DNA of 64,000 bases. Source: Narthecium ossifragum (lineage: Eukaryota; Streptophyta; Magnoliopsida; Dioscoreales; Nartheciaceae). The notes under the pieces were generated by a model. That model saw only the letters and a list, made by a program, of their open reading frames with translations, was not told the origin of the DNA and did no database searches. Shown one piece after another: positions 61,131 to 64,000 of the stretch (positions are counted from its first letter, which is position 1; every line of letters starts with the position of its first letter). The DNA lies in contig OY986969.1 of assembly GCA_963920575.1 (NCBI GenBank), positions 1,312,001 through 1,376,000 of the forward strand, read 5' to 3'. A program made the position numbers and the translations under genes.

Positions 61131-62415
61131 ATGCCCAAATGAACCCTTGTATATATTTACAATATGTACTTCGAATTCATATTATGTGCCCCGTTGGCAG
61201 TTTGGATTTGATTGGTTATAAGTAGAGGTGTTGCTTAGACGTGCTAACCGGGAATCCCGCGAATGATTACTTTTAGTTGCCGCTTCTATGTCATCTTTGG
61301 GATTTAATATATACATCCACCTAACCTATAAATATGATTATTGAGCTCAAAATCTCCTATAAACCGAGCGATAGCAACTCAATCTGAAGCGAACAATAAA
61401 TAGATTGCACACACACACATTTATCACCCTGAGCTTGAAGGTGTTAGACAAAAACACACACATTTGTTTACTTAGTTAAGTTAAACTAGTTTACTTAGTT
61501 AAGTTAAACTAGTTTAATTAGTTAAGTTAAACTAGTTTAATTAGTTAAGTTAAACTAGTTTAATTAGTTAAGTTAAACTAGTTTAATTGAAAATAGTTCC
61601 GTTCTTTCTGACTGTAAGATTAACATAGAGATAATTGAGATTTAATTAGCTCAAAATACTTTTATTTATTTATTTTTGATTTAATTGATTGATTTAGATG
61701 ATCTCAGATTAAATTATATTTTATTTAAGAGTAGTTTAGATTTATTTTAGTTTTCTTCGCTGCTATCCGCTTAAATAAATTTCAATTCAGTATGATCACA
61801 TTTTATATTTATTTTGACATTTTGATTAGTTTGATTACTATCGATCAACAATAAGATTTTCTTGTCAATAGAAGGATAATATCATTGAATAATCAAAACT
61901 CTAATATTTGCGTCTCAAATAAATCTAAACACGAATTTGTCATACTTCTATCTCACATGAAGAGATTTCAGTAGAATTCATTAGATTTATAGTGTAAAAT
62001 AAATCACTCACAACACTCGGTGTATTTTATTAGACGGCTGAGGTTATTATTATTATTATTTGTTATGATTCGGATAATTTAACGGTGGAAAGAGGACGAG
62101 GGATTTGGCGGAGAGAGACGTCGGTTATAACATGTGACAGGGCCCACTATTGGCATACAAGTATAATTATATTTATAAATTTTAGTGCAAAATATATTTA
62201 TGAAGTGCTAATCAGTCCTTTTGGATGCTCACAAGTACAATTAGCAATCAGCCAAAACATGGGCTAGACCAGATGCTTCGAGTCTTCGACAATTAGATCA
62301 AAGCAAAGTTTCAGGGATGTATGATTAATTTCTCAGCCTTCCAGGGGGTTCACACGGATAAACACAACATAACCATAATTATTTACGGGCATTAGCCGTG
62401 GCTTTTATCCGATAC
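61131..62415. other. AT-rich intergenic with a 23-bp tandem array
   Basis: No gene seen. Contains the tandem repeat at 61467-61589 and the upstream region of the gene starting at 62.8 kb. Confidence 0.5.
61467..61589. repeat. 23-bp tandem repeat, five copies plus a partial
   Basis: The unit is TTTAATTAGTTAAGTTAAAC plus TAG (first two copies have a C in place of one A). Copies start at 61467, 61490, 61513, 61536 and 61559. CTAGTTTA and TAAACTAG sit at the junctions, so each junction is palindromic. Confidence 0.95.
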
Positions 62416-62423
62416 TATAAATG
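62416..62423 (+). promoter_or_regulatory. TATA box of the gene at 62.8 kb
   Basis: TATAAATG followed by a CT-rich leader with CTCTCTCTCT runs, typical of a plant promoter and 5' UTR. Confidence 0.55.
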
Positions 62424-62778
62424 GTTCCCCTTTTTTTCTCCGACGCTCCAAAGCTTTCTTCCCAAAAAATCCCATCGCTCTCTCTCTCTCTTCTCTTCGG
62501 CTCTTCCAACTCTTCTGACCACCCAAACCCTCACCCATCTCTCTCTATATTCGCTCTCTCATGTCTCCACCTCCCTCTCTCTTTAAACCCTAGCGGCCCT
62601 GAAACCCCAACCCTCGTTCTGATACGCTGTTCGCTGTCGATCTACTTCTCTACTCCAAGTGGAACCCGTCGTCGCTCGGATATCTAGCCGTTCTGCGACC
62701 GGCGTCCGGAAACCCTAATCGGTGTTGATTGGAGTTTCGATCTTGGCGCGATCCGATCGCACGGCTGACGCGATTGCC

Positions 62779-62854
62779 ATGACGGAAGGGAATCTCAATT
62801 TGCCGGAGGATCTTGGACCTTTTGGGGGCCCGGGCGAGGTTTCGGTGGGGAAAG
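62779..62854 (+). CDS. First exon of an unidentified gene, rest beyond or not found
   Basis: Begins MTEGNLNLPEDL and runs 25 codons plus one base to a likely splice donor (AAAG then GTACCG at 62855). The TATA box and leader support a real gene. The start pattern recalls plant GYF-domain proteins (EXA1-like), whose early residues read similarly in my memory, but this is weak. No second exon was recognised up to 64000, so the first intron may be long and most of the gene lies outside the window. Confidence 0.4.
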
Positions 62855-64000
62855 GTACCGATGCGCTTATATATCTTTAAGTACACTGGCATTTGTTTTC
62901 CGTAGGTTCTGATGCGAATGATTTCCTCCTGGATTGGATTTTTCCTGCCCATGAGGGTTTGTAGTAGAGAATTTTGGATTTCTTTTTCATGATTTCTCCG
63001 TTGGTTTGTTGATGGGATTTTGAGGTTCTTGATTTATAGTTATTTGGGGTCGGGGATGGATACTTTTGTTTCTTGGATCGGCATGTGAGGAAAGTCGTGT
63101 CCCTTACTGTTGGCGGTAGTAGAAGGTATTGCTTGGACCAATCCGGCAGTCTCAAAGATTAGGTTGATTAGATACGATTCGTAGAGCTGGAGGGAGGAGC
63201 TCTACTGAAGTTCTCTTATGTCTTGTTGGATGCGGATTGTTTTGGTGTTACCGAGCCTCCAAGTATTGCCTTTTATTTACGAATTTGGTCGTTAGTTGAT
63301 TCATTTGCAAATTGTCAATCTATGCATCTGGAACAAATGATAAGGGCAAGCCAATTTTATGGTTACCTGAAGAATCAAAAGCTAGTTTCCGTGATTATGC
63401 ACGCTACCTTTTGTTCCTTGTGCAGTCCTTTAGGTGGCCATGGATTATACGATAAATATCTATGCCATGACGAGTAATTAATTCATTATAGCAAAGATTG
63501 GACACTAACTAACTATCCGTAGATGTTCATAAGCATGAGAGACATCATTGACATCATATTATCTGCTGGTGTTTCGATTCAACGGCAGTGGACATCACAA
63601 ATTGTAATGTATAGGGAGGCAGGGATTATGAATTCAGATTACTTGTAATGGAATAGCGAGCTTAATTGGGCATAGAAATTTGGTGGATGTTAGTCTATAG
63701 GTGCTACATTTGAGAACCATATCTTTTGCGTCCTTTCTGTTGTGGTTATGTGGATTTTTGCCCTTCCAACCTGCAGCAGCCGATGATGGAGAGGACGTTT
63801 CTTTGATATACTTGTAGATGGATTGTTATATGGCAGCTCATACTCCCTGTAGGAGGTCCCAGTTAATAGACTATTGGTGATTATATGGTATTTGATGATT
63901 TTTTAAGACATCTATAGTAGAGGTGATTGAGGTATTTGTGTGGTCAATGACCACACACTGTGTTTGTAGAAGTTGTATTCCCAGGGCCTAGCTTAGATGG
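62855..64000. other. Probable long first intron, nothing else recognised
   Basis: T-rich, intron-like sequence on the plus strand. Short frames carry no recognisable domain. Confidence 0.4.

Noticed and set aside
1..64000. CRISPR arrays, operons, ribosome binding sites, tRNA or rRNA genes
   Set aside because: The DNA is plant nuclear; no prokaryotic features apply. The only tRNA-like match is the primer-binding site at 32222-32239.

Overview
This is flowering-plant nuclear DNA. The evidence is spliced genes with GT-AG introns, plant gene families (P-class PPR, IQ/BAG, a 15-exon ARP2), and nested retroelements of plant types: L1-like LINEs with DUF4283/zinc-knuckle ORF1, an Athila-like Ty3/gypsy element primed by tRNA-Asp, and small hAT elements. 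The species cannot be named from sequence alone. All calls come from reading the sequence; no database search was run.

Layout. 1-5.2 kb: a minus-strand LINE (copy A) cut by the window edge. 6-11.5 kb: three orphan RNase H pieces from LINE 3' ends and two solo LTRs (6563-8201 and 9710-11424), each with a perfect 5-bp target-site duplication (TSD). 11.5-38.1 kb: one plus-strand LINE (copy B) split by three later insertions. These are a 2.9-kb solo LTR (13084-15972), a near-complete Athila-like element (18571-33829, TSD CCGGT, LTRs about 1% different) and a 2.6-kb non-autonomous hAT (34028-36662, TSD TTAGTCCT). The Athila-like element reads as one gag-pol frame broken only by three TAG codons. 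Downstream of pol it has two more sense-strand ORFs, each preceded by a GATCGATC palindrome array and a TATA-like box, as in its own LTR.

39.6-43.4 kb holds a degenerate GHKL-ATPase (sacsin/NO VEIN-type) gene. Its motif-bearing microexon is not found, it has a frameshift, and it lacks the usual second half. 43.4-48 kb carries scattered partial copies of this gene and a chimeric F-box/LINE-RNase H gene. 48.0-49.3 kb is a possible inverted-repeat element with 94-bp tandem repeats and a 200-N assembly gap.

50.3-64 kb is the gene-rich part. It holds a two-exon P-class PPR gene, a single-exon IQ/BAG co-chaperone gene, a complete ARP2 gene on the minus strand (15 exons, 389 codons plus stop), a 742-bp hAT element, a 23-bp tandem repeat, and the first exon of an unfinished plus-strand gene at 62.8 kb. 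The host genes are unrelated housekeeping or regulatory functions and do not form a pathway.
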